The notes under the pieces are model-generated. The model was not told the origin of the DNA and ran no database searches. It worked only from the letters and a program-made list of their open reading frames with translations. A stretch of DNA of 64,000 nucleotides, taken from NCBI RefSeq assembly GCF_036689865.1, contig NZ_JBAHUQ010000028.1, positions 30,093-94,092 of the forward strand, given 5' to 3'. Source of the stretch: Magnetococcus sp. PR-3. GTDB lineage: Bacteria > Pseudomonadota > Magnetococcia > Magnetococcales > Magnetococcaceae. Positions 1 to 9,440 of the stretch are shown here, piece by piece. Position 1 is the stretch's first letter. Every line of letters begins with the position of its first letter. The translations under genes were made by a program, and so were the position numbers.

Positions 1-317
1 GCTGCAAACAGGGACTCAACCCAGCCACGCATGCGACGACTGCGGTAATAGGGCATGCTTAAGGCCTCCCCCCGTAACAGACCACGCAGGGAGGCAGGTT
101 TGGCCCGCTTGGGATCCAGCGGTACCAAATGACAGGCTCCCTGAATTTGCGCGGCCAGATCCTGGGCATATTGCCAGTCATGGGGATCATCCACAAACGC
201 ACCAATGGATACATGGTGGCGGGCCGCCAGTTCCAGCAACAGATGATAGGCTCGCACCTTATCCCCTTTGTTGGGTGGATAAGGAATGCGGTGTACTAAA
301 AAAAGTATGTTAGCCAT
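1..317 (-). CDS. Glycosyltransferase, XrtA/PEP-CTERM-associated (5' part only)
   Basis: The N-terminal 105 residues of a glycosyltransferase that runs off the left edge of the window. Translation from the ATG at 317 begins MANILFLVHRIPYPPNKGD and continues KVRAYHLLLELA. This is the opening typical of family GT4 sugar transferases found in exosortase A loci (the 'stp1' type). Such enzymes move a sugar from a nucleotide-sugar donor onto the lipid-linked EPS repeat unit at the cytoplasmic membrane face. The start lies 6 bases after the stop of the FemAB-like gene, so it is the downstream member of the same operon. Its catalytic C-terminal half is outside the window. The N-terminal signature supports the family; the sugar specificity cannot be read. 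Confidence 0.8.
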   Translation of the reverse strand, partial: MANILFLVHRIPYPPNKGDKVRAYHLLLELAARHHVSIGAFVDDPHDWQYAQDLAAQIQGACHLVPLDPKRAKPASLRGLLRGEALSMPYYRSRRMRGWVESLFA

Positions 318-323
318 ACATCA

Positions 324-1367
324 TCATCCCAAACTTCGGGCCAACACAGGCCCCAAACGGTTGGCCACAGTGATAGGAAGGCGCTTCCATAAGGCTATAA
401 ACCGTTGATATTTTGGATTAAGAGGATTCAAGTCCGGTAATGCACGACTATGGTACAGATGGTACCCATAATAGAGTGGTGTGGCTTCAAAGCCATAAAA
501 CCGTTTAAATGCATACGCCCCTGTACCCACTTTGCTCCGGCCAAAGTCAAACACTCGGCGACCCTGGGCAGCTGCTCGGTTCATCAAATCATAGTACATA
601 TAGGGGTACGCACCGACCTTACGTGCAGCAGGTAGCGCCCCCCCATAATAGGGCAGTACCTGATCCTTAAAATAGAAGCTCATGACACCACTAACCGCAC
701 GCCCTTGGTGCTCAAGTACCGTCATTTCACACCGATCTGCAAAGATCTTTTTTAAATGATGAAAATGCCCACGGGGAAACACCGGCGTGCCCAAGTTACG
801 CAGACTCACGGCATACAGCTCATAGCAGGGGTCCGGGTCTTCCATCACCCGGCTCACCAAACCAGACTTAATACCCCGTCGAACCTCAGCACGCTGCTTG
901 CGCGGAATGGCCTTCAGATTGGCCTGGGCATCCTCACTTATGGCCTTTTTAAAGGTGGCATAGAGCGGCTTGGGTACCCACTGGGTATCTAGCGGGGTGG
1001 TATTACGCAGCTCCAAATGTGCAACATTCAGACGAGCGGTTAAATCACGTGCGGCATCCAATAAGGCTGTCACAACCCCATGATCTTCAGCCACCACCCC
1101 CCCATAGACACAAAAAGGGGTGGAGATTAGGGCATCATCAAACAGGCGGCTCTGCACCCGGGCCAGGGGTAAAACCCCCACCACACACCCTGCTCTCCGG
1201 GCATAAAGATAGTAGCTCTTATGTCCGTAGAGATCTTCCAACAACTGCTGCCAGCCACTTAAATGAAAAAAAGTCCCCGCTGGGGCCTGCTCAACATAAG
1301 CATCCCACTGCTGGGCATCCTTTACTTCATCTGGGCGCAACCAGTGTAGAGTTACCCCACTAGCCAT
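324..1367 (-). CDS. FemAB-like acyltransferase, XrtA-associated
   Basis: A 347-residue protein of the FemAB/GNAT-fold family, the type found in exosortase A (PEP-CTERM) loci. An early FHLSGWQQLLEDLYGH stretch and a later DFGRSKVGTGAYAFKRFYGF stretch are characteristic of this peptidyl/acyl-transferase fold. Classical FemAB enzymes add amino acids from aminoacyl-tRNA to peptidoglycan precursors. In EPS loci the substrate is not established, and aminoacyl or acyl decoration of the polysaccharide is an inference. The start codon overlaps the end of the deacetylase gene by 8 bases, which indicates translational coupling. No signal peptide is seen, so it should act in the cytoplasm. Length is normal for the subfamily. 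Confidence 0.8.
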   Translation of the reverse strand: MASGVTLHWLRPDEVKDAQQWDAYVEQAPAGTFFHLSGWQQLLEDLYGHKSYYLYARRAGCVVGVLPLARVQSRLFDDALISTPFCVYGGVVAEDHGVVTALLDAARDLTARLNVAHLELRNTTPLDTQWVPKPLYATFKKAISEDAQANLKAIPRKQRAEVRRGIKSGLVSRVMEDPDPCYELYAVSLRNLGTPVFPRGHFHHLKKIFADRCEMTVLEHQGRAVSGVMSFYFKDQVLPYYGGALPAARKVGAYPYMYYDLMNRAAAQGRRVFDFGRSKVGTGAYAFKRFYGFEATPLYYGYHLYHSRALPDLNPLNPKYQRFIALWKRLPITVANRLGPVLARSLG

Positions 1368-2211
1368 GGGCTATCTCCTGAGCAAAAACCCGATCCATCC
1401 GGTCCCAACGAAAGTCGGTCAATAGCTGCTGCAAGCGGCCTTCGGTACGACGTAAATTCAGATAGTGCCGAAAGCGCGATTTCCACCCAGGCCCTGAGAC
1501 CCGTGGTTGATCGGGATCCACCTCCCAGGGGTGGCAATAAAAGACCACCGGCTTCTCATCATGCTCCGCAACCCGCTGCAAGGCCCAACGGGTAAGATCA
1601 TAGGGCAAAAGCCGAAACCAACCACCACCACCACAGGGGAACCGGCGAGCGCCCAAGGTCACCGTCGCCGGTGGTATCTCGATCACACCATCCGCATGAG
1701 GATGGTGGGCAAAACGCGGGGCTTTGGGCATGCCATAAAGATCATGGGCAATAGGATATATGCTGGAGCTGTAGCGGTGTCCGGTCTGTTTAAGCAGGGG
1801 AAGTGCCCAGAGTGTTTGAGCATGGATCGAGTACGTTGAGGCACGGTAACCCCGTACCTGCACCCCACCAACATCTTCCAGAAGATGCTTGGTACGGATA
1901 ATGTCCTGACGAAAAGTTTCAGGTTCCTGCCGGTCTACACGGATATGGCTGTAACCATGACTGGCCAACTCATGCCCCTGCTGAACAATACGCTGCACCA
2001 AGGCCGGATAGCGCTCGGCCACCCAACCCAGTGTAAAGAAGGTCCCTTTAACACCAGCGTGATCCAGCAAGGCTAAAATTCGGTCGGTATTGGCCACCAC
2101 ACGGTGTTCAAAGTCATCCCATTGTGAAGCTTTAACCCACGCTTCAAAGCCACAAACTTGGAAATAATCTTCAACATCCACACTGAAAGCATGCGTCAAG
2201 GTATTCATCAT
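1360..2211 (-). CDS. Polysaccharide deacetylase, XrtA-associated
   Basis: A 283-residue NodB-homology (carbohydrate esterase 4) protein. The metal-site motifs are visible: SVDVEDYF near residues 10-17 with the catalytic/metal Asp, HELASHGYSH at residues 80-89 with two metal-binding His, and RGYRAS further on. A late CHPWEVDPDQP motif is typical of the DUF3473-containing version found in exosortase A loci. It would remove N-acetyl groups from amino sugars of the EPS or its lipid-linked precursor. No export signal is evident. It lies 6 bases downstream of the wecB stop and overlaps the next gene by 8 bases, so it is inside an operon. The family is clear; the substrate is inferred from context. 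Confidence 0.88.
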   Translation of the reverse strand: MMNTLTHAFSVDVEDYFQVCGFEAWVKASQWDDFEHRVVANTDRILALLDHAGVKGTFFTLGWVAERYPALVQRIVQQGHELASHGYSHIRVDRQEPETFRQDIIRTKHLLEDVGGVQVRGYRASTYSIHAQTLWALPLLKQTGHRYSSSIYPIAHDLYGMPKAPRFAHHPHADGVIEIPPATVTLGARRFPCGGGGWFRLLPYDLTRWALQRVAEHDEKPVVFYCHPWEVDPDQPRVSGPGWKSRFRHYLNLRRTEGRLQQLLTDFRWDRMDRVFAQEIAHG

Positions 2212-2217
2212 TCACCC

Positions 2218-3357
2218 CTAACCAAGGGTGCGGTACCACTGTTTTAATTGATCGGCAATACGGCCTGCGGCCTGGCCATCCCACAGTTCGGGAATACGCC
2301 CAGCTTTTCCGCCATTTTGCATGATCTGATTAAAAGCTTCCGATATTTTATCGGCATCCTGCCCCACCATGGTATTGGTCCCATGGGTGACCGTAATGGG
2401 ACGTTCGGTATTTTCCCGCAGTGTAATACAGGGAATGCCCAACGCGGTGGTCTCCTCCTGAATGCCACCAGAGTCCGTCAGTACAACCCGTGCCCGGGAC
2501 ATTAAGCCCAGCATCTCGAGATAACCCACCGGAGGAAGTGTCACAATATGGGGGGTTTGATCCACCAGCTCTTGCAAGCCAGCCGCTTCCATTTGCCCAC
2601 GGGTACGGGGATGAACCGGAAAAAGCAACGGCAGCTGTTCACTGATCTCTTTGAGGGTACGCAACAGACGCTCTAACACCACAGGATCATCCACATTGGA
2701 TGGCCGGTGCAGCGTAATCAAGCCGTAGTCCCCTTTGTTTAAAGAGACCCCTTCAGGCAACGAAAAACGCTGTTTTAAATGCTCTGCCGTTGCGGCGCGG
2801 GGCAGTAAGCGCAGCAACGTATCAATCATGACATTACCCACAAAGTGGACTTTGGCGGCATCAATCCCCTCACGGGTCAAGTTGGCCTCAGCATCACGCT
2901 CTGTGGTAAACAGAAAGTCAGAGATCTGGTCGGTGAGAATACGGTTAATCTCTTCAGGCATGCGGCGGTCATTACTGCGCAGACCAGCTTCAACATGGAT
3001 AACAGGAATACTCTTTTTAACGGCGACCAAAGCGGTCGCGATGGTTGAGTTAACATCCCCCACCACCAAGATCGCAGCAGCCCCATGCTCATCAATGACC
3101 TGTTCAAAACGCTGCATCACCAGGGCGGTTTGCACCGCATGGCTACCCGAGCCCACCTCCAGATCGACATCTGGTTCAGGGATGGAAAGCTGGTCAAAGA
3201 AGGCGTGCTTCATGGCCGCATCATAGTGCTGACCTGTATGGATCAACATGGTTGGCAAAGCGTTCGGCTCTGCTTGCAACGCCGGAAGAACCGAGGCCAT
3301 TTTCATAAAGTTGGGGCGGGCCCCGACCACGCAGAGAATGGGTTTACCCTGTTGCAT
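2218..3357 (-). CDS. wecB: UDP-N-acetylglucosamine 2-epimerase (non-hydrolysing)
   Basis: A 379-residue enzyme interconverting UDP-GlcNAc and UDP-ManNAc, supplying an N-acetylmannosamine-type sugar for the EPS. Family motifs are GARPNFMK near the N-terminus, HVEAGLRSNDRRMPEEINR in the middle (a diagnostic stretch with active-site acidic and His residues), and DSGGIQEE followed by RENTERP for the UDP pocket. Length is standard for WecB. A strong GAGGGGGT ribosome binding site precedes the ATG. The gene lies 62 bases after the tyrosine kinase gene and 6 bases before the deacetylase gene. The hydrolysing relative (NeuC/LegG type) is a separate gene at 49474-50631, so the two should not be confused. 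Confidence 0.93.
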   Translation of the reverse strand: MQQGKPILCVVGARPNFMKMASVLPALQAEPNALPTMLIHTGQHYDAAMKHAFFDQLSIPEPDVDLEVGSGSHAVQTALVMQRFEQVIDEHGAAAILVVGDVNSTIATALVAVKKSIPVIHVEAGLRSNDRRMPEEINRILTDQISDFLFTTERDAEANLTREGIDAAKVHFVGNVMIDTLLRLLPRAATAEHLKQRFSLPEGVSLNKGDYGLITLHRPSNVDDPVVLERLLRTLKEISEQLPLLFPVHPRTRGQMEAAGLQELVDQTPHIVTLPPVGYLEMLGLMSRARVVLTDSGGIQEETTALGIPCITLRENTERPITVTHGTNTMVGQDADKISEAFNQIMQNGGKAGRIPELWDGQAAGRIADQLKQWYRTLG

Positions 3358-3419
3358 GTCACCCCCTCAATTGGACACTTTATCCATCACCAATAATCTG
3401 GTCTCAGACCGAGAACGGC

Positions 3420-4277
3420 TTATCCCCCCAACAGTCGTTGGAAGAAGCCTTTCTTCTTTTTGGTCTCACTACCATAGCCACCGTAACCACCATAGCCACC
3501 GTAACCACCATAGCCGCCATAACCACCATAGCCGCCATAACCACCATAGCTGCCGTAACTGCTGCTACTGCGCATTCGAGCCTTATTGAGCACCAACCCC
3601 ACGATCTCTAAATTATCCAAATAGTTCAGAGCATCCTTAACCGCAAAGCGCGGGGTATTATCCGCTTCAACCACCATAACAATCTGTCCCATATTACGGG
3701 CCAGTTCGCGGGCTTCTGTGGTTACCAACAGCGGGGGGGAGTCAAACACAATGATACGGTTGGGATCTTTGGCCAACTCCAGCAGTAACAGACGCATGTT
3801 CTCACTGGCCAACAGCTCTGTCGCGTGGTGATGACGCCGCCCAGAGGGTAACAGCATAAGTTTGGGAACATTGGTACGGATCAGAATCTTATGATAATCA
3901 TCAATGTTACCTAACAGATGATCAATCAACCCCTCTTTGGATTTAAAACCCAAGATCCGACTCACCGAAGGTTTGGCCACATCGCCATCCACCAACAGTA
4001 CCGTTTTATCCATCTCTGCGGCCAAGCTCATGGCCAGATTAATGGCGGTAAAGGTCTTCCCCTCTTTAGGGAAAGCACTGGTGACCATAATCATGTTGTT
4101 ATTACGGCCAGTGTGGGGGTCGATACCCTGTTGGGTATTTAGCAACAAAGGACGTTTAACCACACGAAACTCTTCGGCTCGGAAACTCCGACCGATATCC
4201 GGGGTTAAGATGCCTTTGGCCTTTAATTTCTCAAAGTCCAGTACAACCTTCTTGCGCACTCGATCTTCAGCTGACAT
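3420..4277 (-). CDS. Tyrosine-protein kinase (BY-kinase), XrtA-associated, with YGG-repeat tail
   Basis: A 285-residue cytoplasmic BY-kinase domain of the kind paired with Wzz-type chain-length regulators. Walker A lies at about residues 67-75 (SAFPKEGKT), Walker A' at about 94-100 (LLVDGDV), and Walker B is VFDSPPLL. It would autophosphorylate and control polymerisation through the chain-length protein encoded 22 bases upstream. The C-terminus (residues about 241-268) is a run of ten tyrosines spaced every three residues, as YGS, eight YGG and YGS, then a basic end. BY-kinases normally end in a tyrosine cluster, but such a regular repeat is unusual. The tail is encoded by 9-bp tandem units, listed separately. 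Confidence 0.9.
   Translation of the reverse strand: MSAEDRVRKKVVLDFEKLKAKGILTPDIGRSFRAEEFRVVKRPLLLNTQQGIDPHTGRNNNMIMVTSAFPKEGKTFTAINLAMSLAAEMDKTVLLVDGDVAKPSVSRILGFKSKEGLIDHLLGNIDDYHKILIRTNVPKLMLLPSGRRHHHATELLASENMRLLLLELAKDPNRIIVFDSPPLLVTTEARELARNMGQIVMVVEADNTPRFAVKDALNYLDNLEIVGLVLNKARMRSSSSYGSYGGYGGYGGYGGYGGYGGYGGYGGYGSETKKKKGFFQRLLGG
3471..3557 (-). repeat. 9-bp coding tandem repeat (YGG units)
   Basis: About ten 9-bp units, each encoding Tyr-Gly-Gly, or Tyr-Gly-Ser at the two ends. They alternate as a rough 18-bp unit on the plus strand (ACCACCATAGCC plus CCGTA or CCATA). Unit number could change by slippage without breaking frame, which would alter the number of phosphorylatable tyrosines. 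Confidence 0.85.
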
Positions 4278-4299
4278 GCGAGACTCTACCTAAAAAGGG

Positions 4300-5910
4300 T
4301 TATCTGGACAGATACATAGTGATCGCAAAGACCACCAATAAAAGGGACATCAATAACAGGAATAGCGCCCTTGAGCCTAAGCCTGCAACCGCTGTTTCAT
4401 CCGCCATAGAGACCGTACCCAATACGGGCAGACCAAGCTCTCGCTTGAGGGCGGATGGGCTATCATACACCGGCCGCATAATGGACATAAACAACGACAT
4501 AGAGATCCCGGCCCCAAGGCCTGCAACTAACGTCACAATTAAAAATAGTGGCCGGTTGGGCCCCTCTGGTTCAAACGGCAAACGCGGATCTTGCAGAACT
4601 TTAATACGAACCCGTTTACTTAAACCTTCCGCTACATCACCGGAAAATTCAGCCTCACCTTGGGTGGCGAGGATGCTATTTAATTTGGTCAGTGCAGTAT
4701 CACGGTTCTGTTTGAGACGAAGAAACTCAGCCTCTTTGGCCGGAATGGTTGTTTCCTGACGTCGAAGCTGGGCAAGTTGGGATTGATACTCCTGCAAGCG
4801 ACCTTGGGCAGAGGCCAGATCAACCTCAACCTTACGCAGATCCACAAAGATCTGCTGAGAGATGGGGTCTTGATCGTTACTCTCCATCATCTGGGGCGCT
4901 TCATTAAGATGCTTCAAACGAGCTTGAGCCTCTTCCTTACGCCGCTGAAGATCTAGAATTTGATTCCGCAACGAACGAATTTCAGGATGACCTTCATCAT
5001 AGAGATAGCGTTTCTCCCCCCCGACCATGTAGTGGGTATCTAACATCTCTAAAATACGTTCATCCAGCTGCTGAAGACGTCGATCAATCTCTTCATCCAA
5101 CGGAATATGCTGCGGCATTGGTTGCGCTTGCATAATGGGCTTGGTAATGCGTTGCCGCTGGGCCAACTGCTCGGCCAACGCCACCCGCTCCTTACTAAGC
5201 GCACTCAGTTTTAACCGCTCATCCTCAGCCCGCTGTTTATAGTCCGCCAACCGGCTATAGTAGCCTTGCCCAGCATCCGGGCGGATGAGAGGATTACTGC
5301 GTTTAAACTCCTGCCAGGAGAGATCTGCCCGGGCAAATTTGTCCTCAAACTTCTTCACTTGCTCTTTTAAAAAGCGCTGAGCTTTTTCCTGACGACGGTT
5401 CTTAACCCCTTCGATGGAGTGCTCCATCAAAATTGCCAGAAAGCCATCAATCACCTGTTTGGTCACTGCAGGATTAGAGTGGTGATGGGTCAGTGTATAG
5501 ACTGAACGGGTTGAACCTCTGCGCGAGGTAATGGTCAGTTGTTGCCCTAATTTGGCGATGGTCTCTTCGAGGCTTTTTTCATCATACACCTCTTCACGCA
5601 GCTTGGTGCTTAAGACCACCCGTTCCCGGTTTTTCAGATTTCGCAGATTATGGATAATACCTTGCGCCTCAGAGGTGACGTCAAAGCGCATTTTGGCCAC
5701 ACCACTGAGATACTCTTTCAAGTCTCCCTGGGGGTTTTCAATGGCTACTTTGGTGAAGGCCTTATACTGGTCCTCCATCATATAAACACCACTCCAGCCC
5801 AGGATGCATACCGTCCATGAGACCAACACAATATGCCAGCGATACCGCCACATACCGTGCAGTTGGACAAACACCTGATACTGAATATTGCGCAGGCTGA
5901 ACTCTTGCAT
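4300..5910 (-). CDS. Wzz-type chain-length determinant protein, XrtA-associated
   Basis: A 536-residue polysaccharide co-polymerase. A hydrophobic segment near residues 27-47 (HIVLVSWTVCILGWSGVYMM) is the first membrane helix. A long charged, coiled-coil-rich periplasmic region follows, with many Lys/Glu/Gln/Arg, for example RLQEYQSQLAQLRRQE. Two hydrophobic segments near residues 455-480 and 514-533 close the protein. This matches the exosortase-associated chain-length family, which lacks a fused kinase. It sets EPS chain length with the BY-kinase encoded 22 bases downstream. The gene follows a 348-base gap and so may start its own transcript with kinase, wecB and later genes. Confidence 0.88.
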   Translation of the reverse strand: MQEFSLRNIQYQVFVQLHGMWRYRWHIVLVSWTVCILGWSGVYMMEDQYKAFTKVAIENPQGDLKEYLSGVAKMRFDVTSEAQGIIHNLRNLKNRERVVLSTKLREEVYDEKSLEETIAKLGQQLTITSRRGSTRSVYTLTHHHSNPAVTKQVIDGFLAILMEHSIEGVKNRRQEKAQRFLKEQVKKFEDKFARADLSWQEFKRSNPLIRPDAGQGYYSRLADYKQRAEDERLKLSALSKERVALAEQLAQRQRITKPIMQAQPMPQHIPLDEEIDRRLQQLDERILEMLDTHYMVGGEKRYLYDEGHPEIRSLRNQILDLQRRKEEAQARLKHLNEAPQMMESNDQDPISQQIFVDLRKVEVDLASAQGRLQEYQSQLAQLRRQETTIPAKEAEFLRLKQNRDTALTKLNSILATQGEAEFSGDVAEGLSKRVRIKVLQDPRLPFEPEGPNRPLFLIVTLVAGLGAGISMSLFMSIMRPVYDSPSALKRELGLPVLGTVSMADETAVAGLGSRALFLLLMSLLLVVFAITMYLSR

Positions 5911-6258
5911 GAATCATCCGAACAGCGACTGAAAATCTAGGGCAAACCAGCACCCTTTATACGGTATTGATCAACCGTAAAGGTGCAGATCCCCAACAAA
6001 AAACCGGTCTTTACTTCACGATCCTTCCAACCCTGGAAAAACCGATACCGCCCTTTCTATAAAGACAGACCTACTGTCTATATAGATACCGCAGAGAGCC
6101 TTTAAATAGGACCAGGACTAAGTTTTGCAAAAAACAGGCCTAGTTCATAAAGGATAGAACAAAGCAGGGCCATATTACCCGTGCCCCCCACCCAAGTACA
6201 GGTACAAGCGTGACCAGCTGGTAGCACAGAGGCCCCTTGTTAAACCGGCCAAGCGACC
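5911..6258. other. Gene-free interval between sugar transferase and chain-length genes
   Basis: 348 bases with no convincing small gene on either strand. A short inverted repeat, TACGGT and ACCGTA around ATTGATCA, sits near 5960-5980, and an AGACAG/CTGTCT pair lies near 6063-6080. On the minus strand a TATAAA-like -10 element occurs just upstream of the chain-length gene, but no good -35 accompanies it. A promoter for the downstream EPS genes is plausible but not proven. Confidence 0.4.
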
Positions 6259-7677
6259 TTAGGACTGGTCTGTACGGGGTGCTTCAGCCCCTTTACCAAA
6301 CAGCACAACCTCCACGGAGTGGATTAAAACCAGCAGATCAAAAAAGAGGGTGTGGTTTTTGATATAATAGAGGTCGTATTTCAACTTCTCGGCAGCATCT
6401 TCCACCGAGGCACCGTACCCATACTTGATCTGCGCCCACCCCGTGATCCCTGGTTTTACACGGTGCCGTTCGCTGTAGTAAGGAATTTTTTGCTTCAATA
6501 CTTCGACAAACTCTGGCCGTTCAGGACGGGGACCAACCAGACTCATTTCACCACGTAAGACATTAAGAAATTGAGGAAGCTCATCAATACGGGTGTTCCG
6601 TATAAAGCGACCAACCCGTGTTACGCGGTCATCATTTTTTTGTGCCCAGACGGGGCCATCTTTTTCAGCATCCGAGCGCATGCTGCGAAACTTGATCACA
6701 TGGAAGATTTTTCCGCCATATCCCACCCGAGCCTGCTTGTAGAAGACCGAATCACGACCGCGCCCCTCCAAAAAGACCATTAACGCGGTTAACAGCATAA
6801 TCGGCCAAAGGGTCGACAGCAAAAGCAGACTGATCAGAATATCAAAACTCTTTTTCAAGACCTCCTGGACCAAATTGGAGGTAATACCATCTGAATGACT
6901 AATCCACCACTCCGTACCCAAGGCTTCCATAAGGATCAAGCGCTCTTCCCGCTCAAAAAACTGCGGCAAATCCAACACCAGAATGCGGTTGCTTTTACAG
7001 TCCAGCAACTGGTGCATCTCCTCCATGGATACGGCAAGATCAGAGGCGACAACCACCTCGGAAATCTGGTTTTTCTGGCACCAATCTAACAAGCATTCTG
7101 TGGGTTCAATCAACCGCGAAGAGTTGACAGAAACCGCGGTGGCTTCCTTCCCCCAAAAGCCCACAATCACCCGATCACCTGGATCTTGGTGGATCATACG
7201 CTCGACCATCTTAGCTTGCTTACCGGTACCATAGATCAAGATCCGGCGTTGCAAAGCACTGGGTTCAATGATAAAGCGATAAAAAGCAACACGAATGAGC
7301 AAGACCAACAGCAGGGCTATAACCCAGGCATAGACAAAAACCCCTCGCCCAATAAACAGATCAGGCAAGGCATAAAAGAGCATGGTGGTGGCCACCAGAC
7401 CGATGATAAAGCTTAAACCAATACTTAATGCCTCTTCGGTCATACCTAACCGCATTAAGCGCTGATAACGCCCCGTGGCGGTCATACTGATTAACATGAC
7501 CACGGCAAAAAAGAGCGCCCTAGGCAGCAGCTCCTGCCGGTGGACTTCATCAAACTCCACCGCCCCCAAAAAACGCAACTCCACACCCAAGTAGACGGAT
7601 GCCAAAAAGGCAACTGCCTCAAACAGCACCAGCAGGAGAGACCACCTTGAGATGTAATGTCTAAAGATACGTATCAT
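6259..7677 (-). CDS. Polyprenyl-phosphate sugar-1-phosphate transferase (initiating transferase)
   Basis: A 472-residue membrane protein that starts EPS repeat-unit synthesis by loading a sugar-1-phosphate onto undecaprenyl phosphate. The N-terminal part has about four hydrophobic segments, followed by a CoA-binding-like nucleotide fold (RRILIYGTGKQAKMVERMI). A further membrane segment (ILISLLLLSTLWPIMLLTAL) leads into the C-terminal bacterial sugar transferase domain, with VFYKQARVGYGG, FHVIKFRSMRSDAE, RIDELPQFLNVLRGEMSLVG, GPRPERPEF and VKPGITGWAQI. This architecture is the WcaJ/EpsB type seen in exosortase loci. Which sugar is transferred (glucose is commonest) is not readable. It sits in the minus-strand EPS block with 260-350-base gaps on both sides. 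Confidence 0.92.
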   Translation of the reverse strand: MIRIFRHYISRWSLLLVLFEAVAFLASVYLGVELRFLGAVEFDEVHRQELLPRALFFAVVMLISMTATGRYQRLMRLGMTEEALSIGLSFIIGLVATTMLFYALPDLFIGRGVFVYAWVIALLLVLLIRVAFYRFIIEPSALQRRILIYGTGKQAKMVERMIHQDPGDRVIVGFWGKEATAVSVNSSRLIEPTECLLDWCQKNQISEVVVASDLAVSMEEMHQLLDCKSNRILVLDLPQFFEREERLILMEALGTEWWISHSDGITSNLVQEVLKKSFDILISLLLLSTLWPIMLLTALMVFLEGRGRDSVFYKQARVGYGGKIFHVIKFRSMRSDAEKDGPVWAQKNDDRVTRVGRFIRNTRIDELPQFLNVLRGEMSLVGPRPERPEFVEVLKQKIPYYSERHRVKPGITGWAQIKYGYGASVEDAAEKLKYDLYYIKNHTLFFDLLVLIHSVEVVLFGKGAEAPRTDQS

Positions 7678-7937
7678 GAATGGCTATCCATGGCCCAAGC
7701 CCCTCTTAACCAAGGGCCCGATTATCATCTTGTTTTATAACCGCAAGGTCAGCTACCCATGAGGCTGTAATAGTATAGAAAGCTAGGCACCAACATTCAG
7801 GTCTACCATTGACCAAGATAGATCATAGCGACAAAAAGCTTGGAGACAACAGCCCATTGTGCCATTGCCCCCCCCTTTTTCCAATGACTCGCATGCACAG
7901 AGTGTATGGAATTCACCCATCCATACACGAACGGTTG

Positions 7938-9293
7938 TTAGCTACGGCTAAAAATGGAGTAGTTTGGCTTATTAAATTCCATAGATGCTATGGATGAACG
8001 AACCGCACTTTCAGCCTCTTTTTTGGCCTCCTCTTTCATGATCGTTTTTTTCACAATCTGGTGCAAAATAACCATCATAGAGAGCAGGTGGTACGGTAAA
8101 TCAAAATAAGCCAACCCTAAAAACAGGCCCGCCATATAATAACCAACCATAGAAATCAGCAACATACTACTAAGCATCACGGCCCACTGCAGCTCTTCTC
8201 GGCGCCGGCACAAACGTCTCGTCTTTAATGACATTCGAATAGAAAAAGCATGCATGAACAAAAAGAGGGTTAAGCCAAAAAAGCCCTGTTCCGCCAACAC
8301 CTCAAAGAAAATACTATGTGCATCATGCCTTTCAAACGGTACAGGTGCGTACTGTTTAAAGCGATCGGTCGTAAACGTATTAAAACCACCCCCAACAATG
8401 GGCCTATCCTTTGCCAACTCCCAAGCCATAACCCATGAGTTCAAACGCCCCATCATGGAGAAGTCGTTACGCATATCGTATAGGGTACTAATTTCAAAAA
8501 AGTCATCCATACGCTCTTGCCACTTCCCCGGCATAGCAGTATAGAAAAACCCTGCAAAAACAACCAATACAAGGATACTAAGCATACCTCGACGTGTACG
8601 CCCCATCAACAGCGTGATCACAACAGTCAAACCCAACATACCCCCACGGGAATAACTACCGACCACCGTAATAACCGAAAGAATAAACAGGGCCAGAGCC
8701 ACCTGACGCTCCCAAAGGCGTCTGGCAAAACTCTTTAAATAGAAAAGCAGTGGCAAGGTCATAATCACGGCCAGAGCAAAGGCATTATTGTCACCAATAA
8801 AGCTCTGCGCCGGACCATAAACGCGGTATTGGCCCCCAGACAGAATGGTAAACATTCCCCCTTTAACCACCCACACACCAATGGAGATCACGATGACCCA
8901 AACCAGATAGTCGAGCCATTTCCGATCCATGATCAGAAAAAACGTGATCAGCACCATTAACTGAATTTTAAAAAACCGGTCAAATTCACCAAAAGCGCGG
9001 CCAGGATTAAATGAGGTATAGGATGTTACGACCGTCCAAAGACAGAACAGAATCCAGAATATGGTGACGCCGTTAATGGGAATACGATATTTCACCTCTT
9101 TGTTAAAAATCACACCAGCCAGCGTGATTAGCGCCACAAAAAAGTTAAAACGAAAATCGTATGCGTAGCTCCAGGTCAACCGGTGGGGGTTCATATAGCT
9201 CATCATAGCCCATAGCATTAATCCGTATTTAGGGCGGACAAAGGCATAGGGCAAAGAGCCAAAGATGAACAGCGTTAGAATAAGATCACGCAT
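7938..9293 (-). CDS. Wzy/O-antigen-ligase-like EPS polymerase, XrtA-associated
   Basis: A 451-residue polytopic membrane protein with about ten to twelve hydrophobic segments. The N-terminus (ILTLFIFGSLPYAFVRPKYG, then MMSYMNPHRLTW) is typical of the exosortase-A-associated O-antigen-ligase-like family. A large loop contains WVMAWELAKDRPIVGGGFNTF and ERHDAHSIFFEVLAEQGFFG, matching the conserved Wzy_C/O-antigen ligase loop with its His and Glu residues. It would polymerise or transfer the lipid-linked repeat on the periplasmic side. The C-terminus is charged and Lys/Glu rich. The polymerase role rather than a ligase role is inferred from its EPS-locus context. Confidence 0.85.
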   Translation of the reverse strand: MRDLILTLFIFGSLPYAFVRPKYGLMLWAMMSYMNPHRLTWSYAYDFRFNFFVALITLAGVIFNKEVKYRIPINGVTIFWILFCLWTVVTSYTSFNPGRAFGEFDRFFKIQLMVLITFFLIMDRKWLDYLVWVIVISIGVWVVKGGMFTILSGGQYRVYGPAQSFIGDNNAFALAVIMTLPLLFYLKSFARRLWERQVALALFILSVITVVGSYSRGGMLGLTVVITLLMGRTRRGMLSILVLVVFAGFFYTAMPGKWQERMDDFFEISTLYDMRNDFSMMGRLNSWVMAWELAKDRPIVGGGFNTFTTDRFKQYAPVPFERHDAHSIFFEVLAEQGFFGLTLFLFMHAFSIRMSLKTRRLCRRREELQWAVMLSSMLLISMVGYYMAGLFLGLAYFDLPYHLLSMMVILHQIVKKTIMKEEAKKEAESAVRSSIASMEFNKPNYSIFSRS

Positions 9294-9440
9294 GGGCCTG
9301 GAAAAACCTCAACAGCACAAACAGGTTCAGAATTGAGCGTAAAAAACCATGAGAAGACGCCACAACCTCACACGTACCCCCTGGCAGATGGTAGGCGTAT
9401 TCTCGCTTTTTTTCTCGGGGAACAACAGGTAAAAAGGGTG

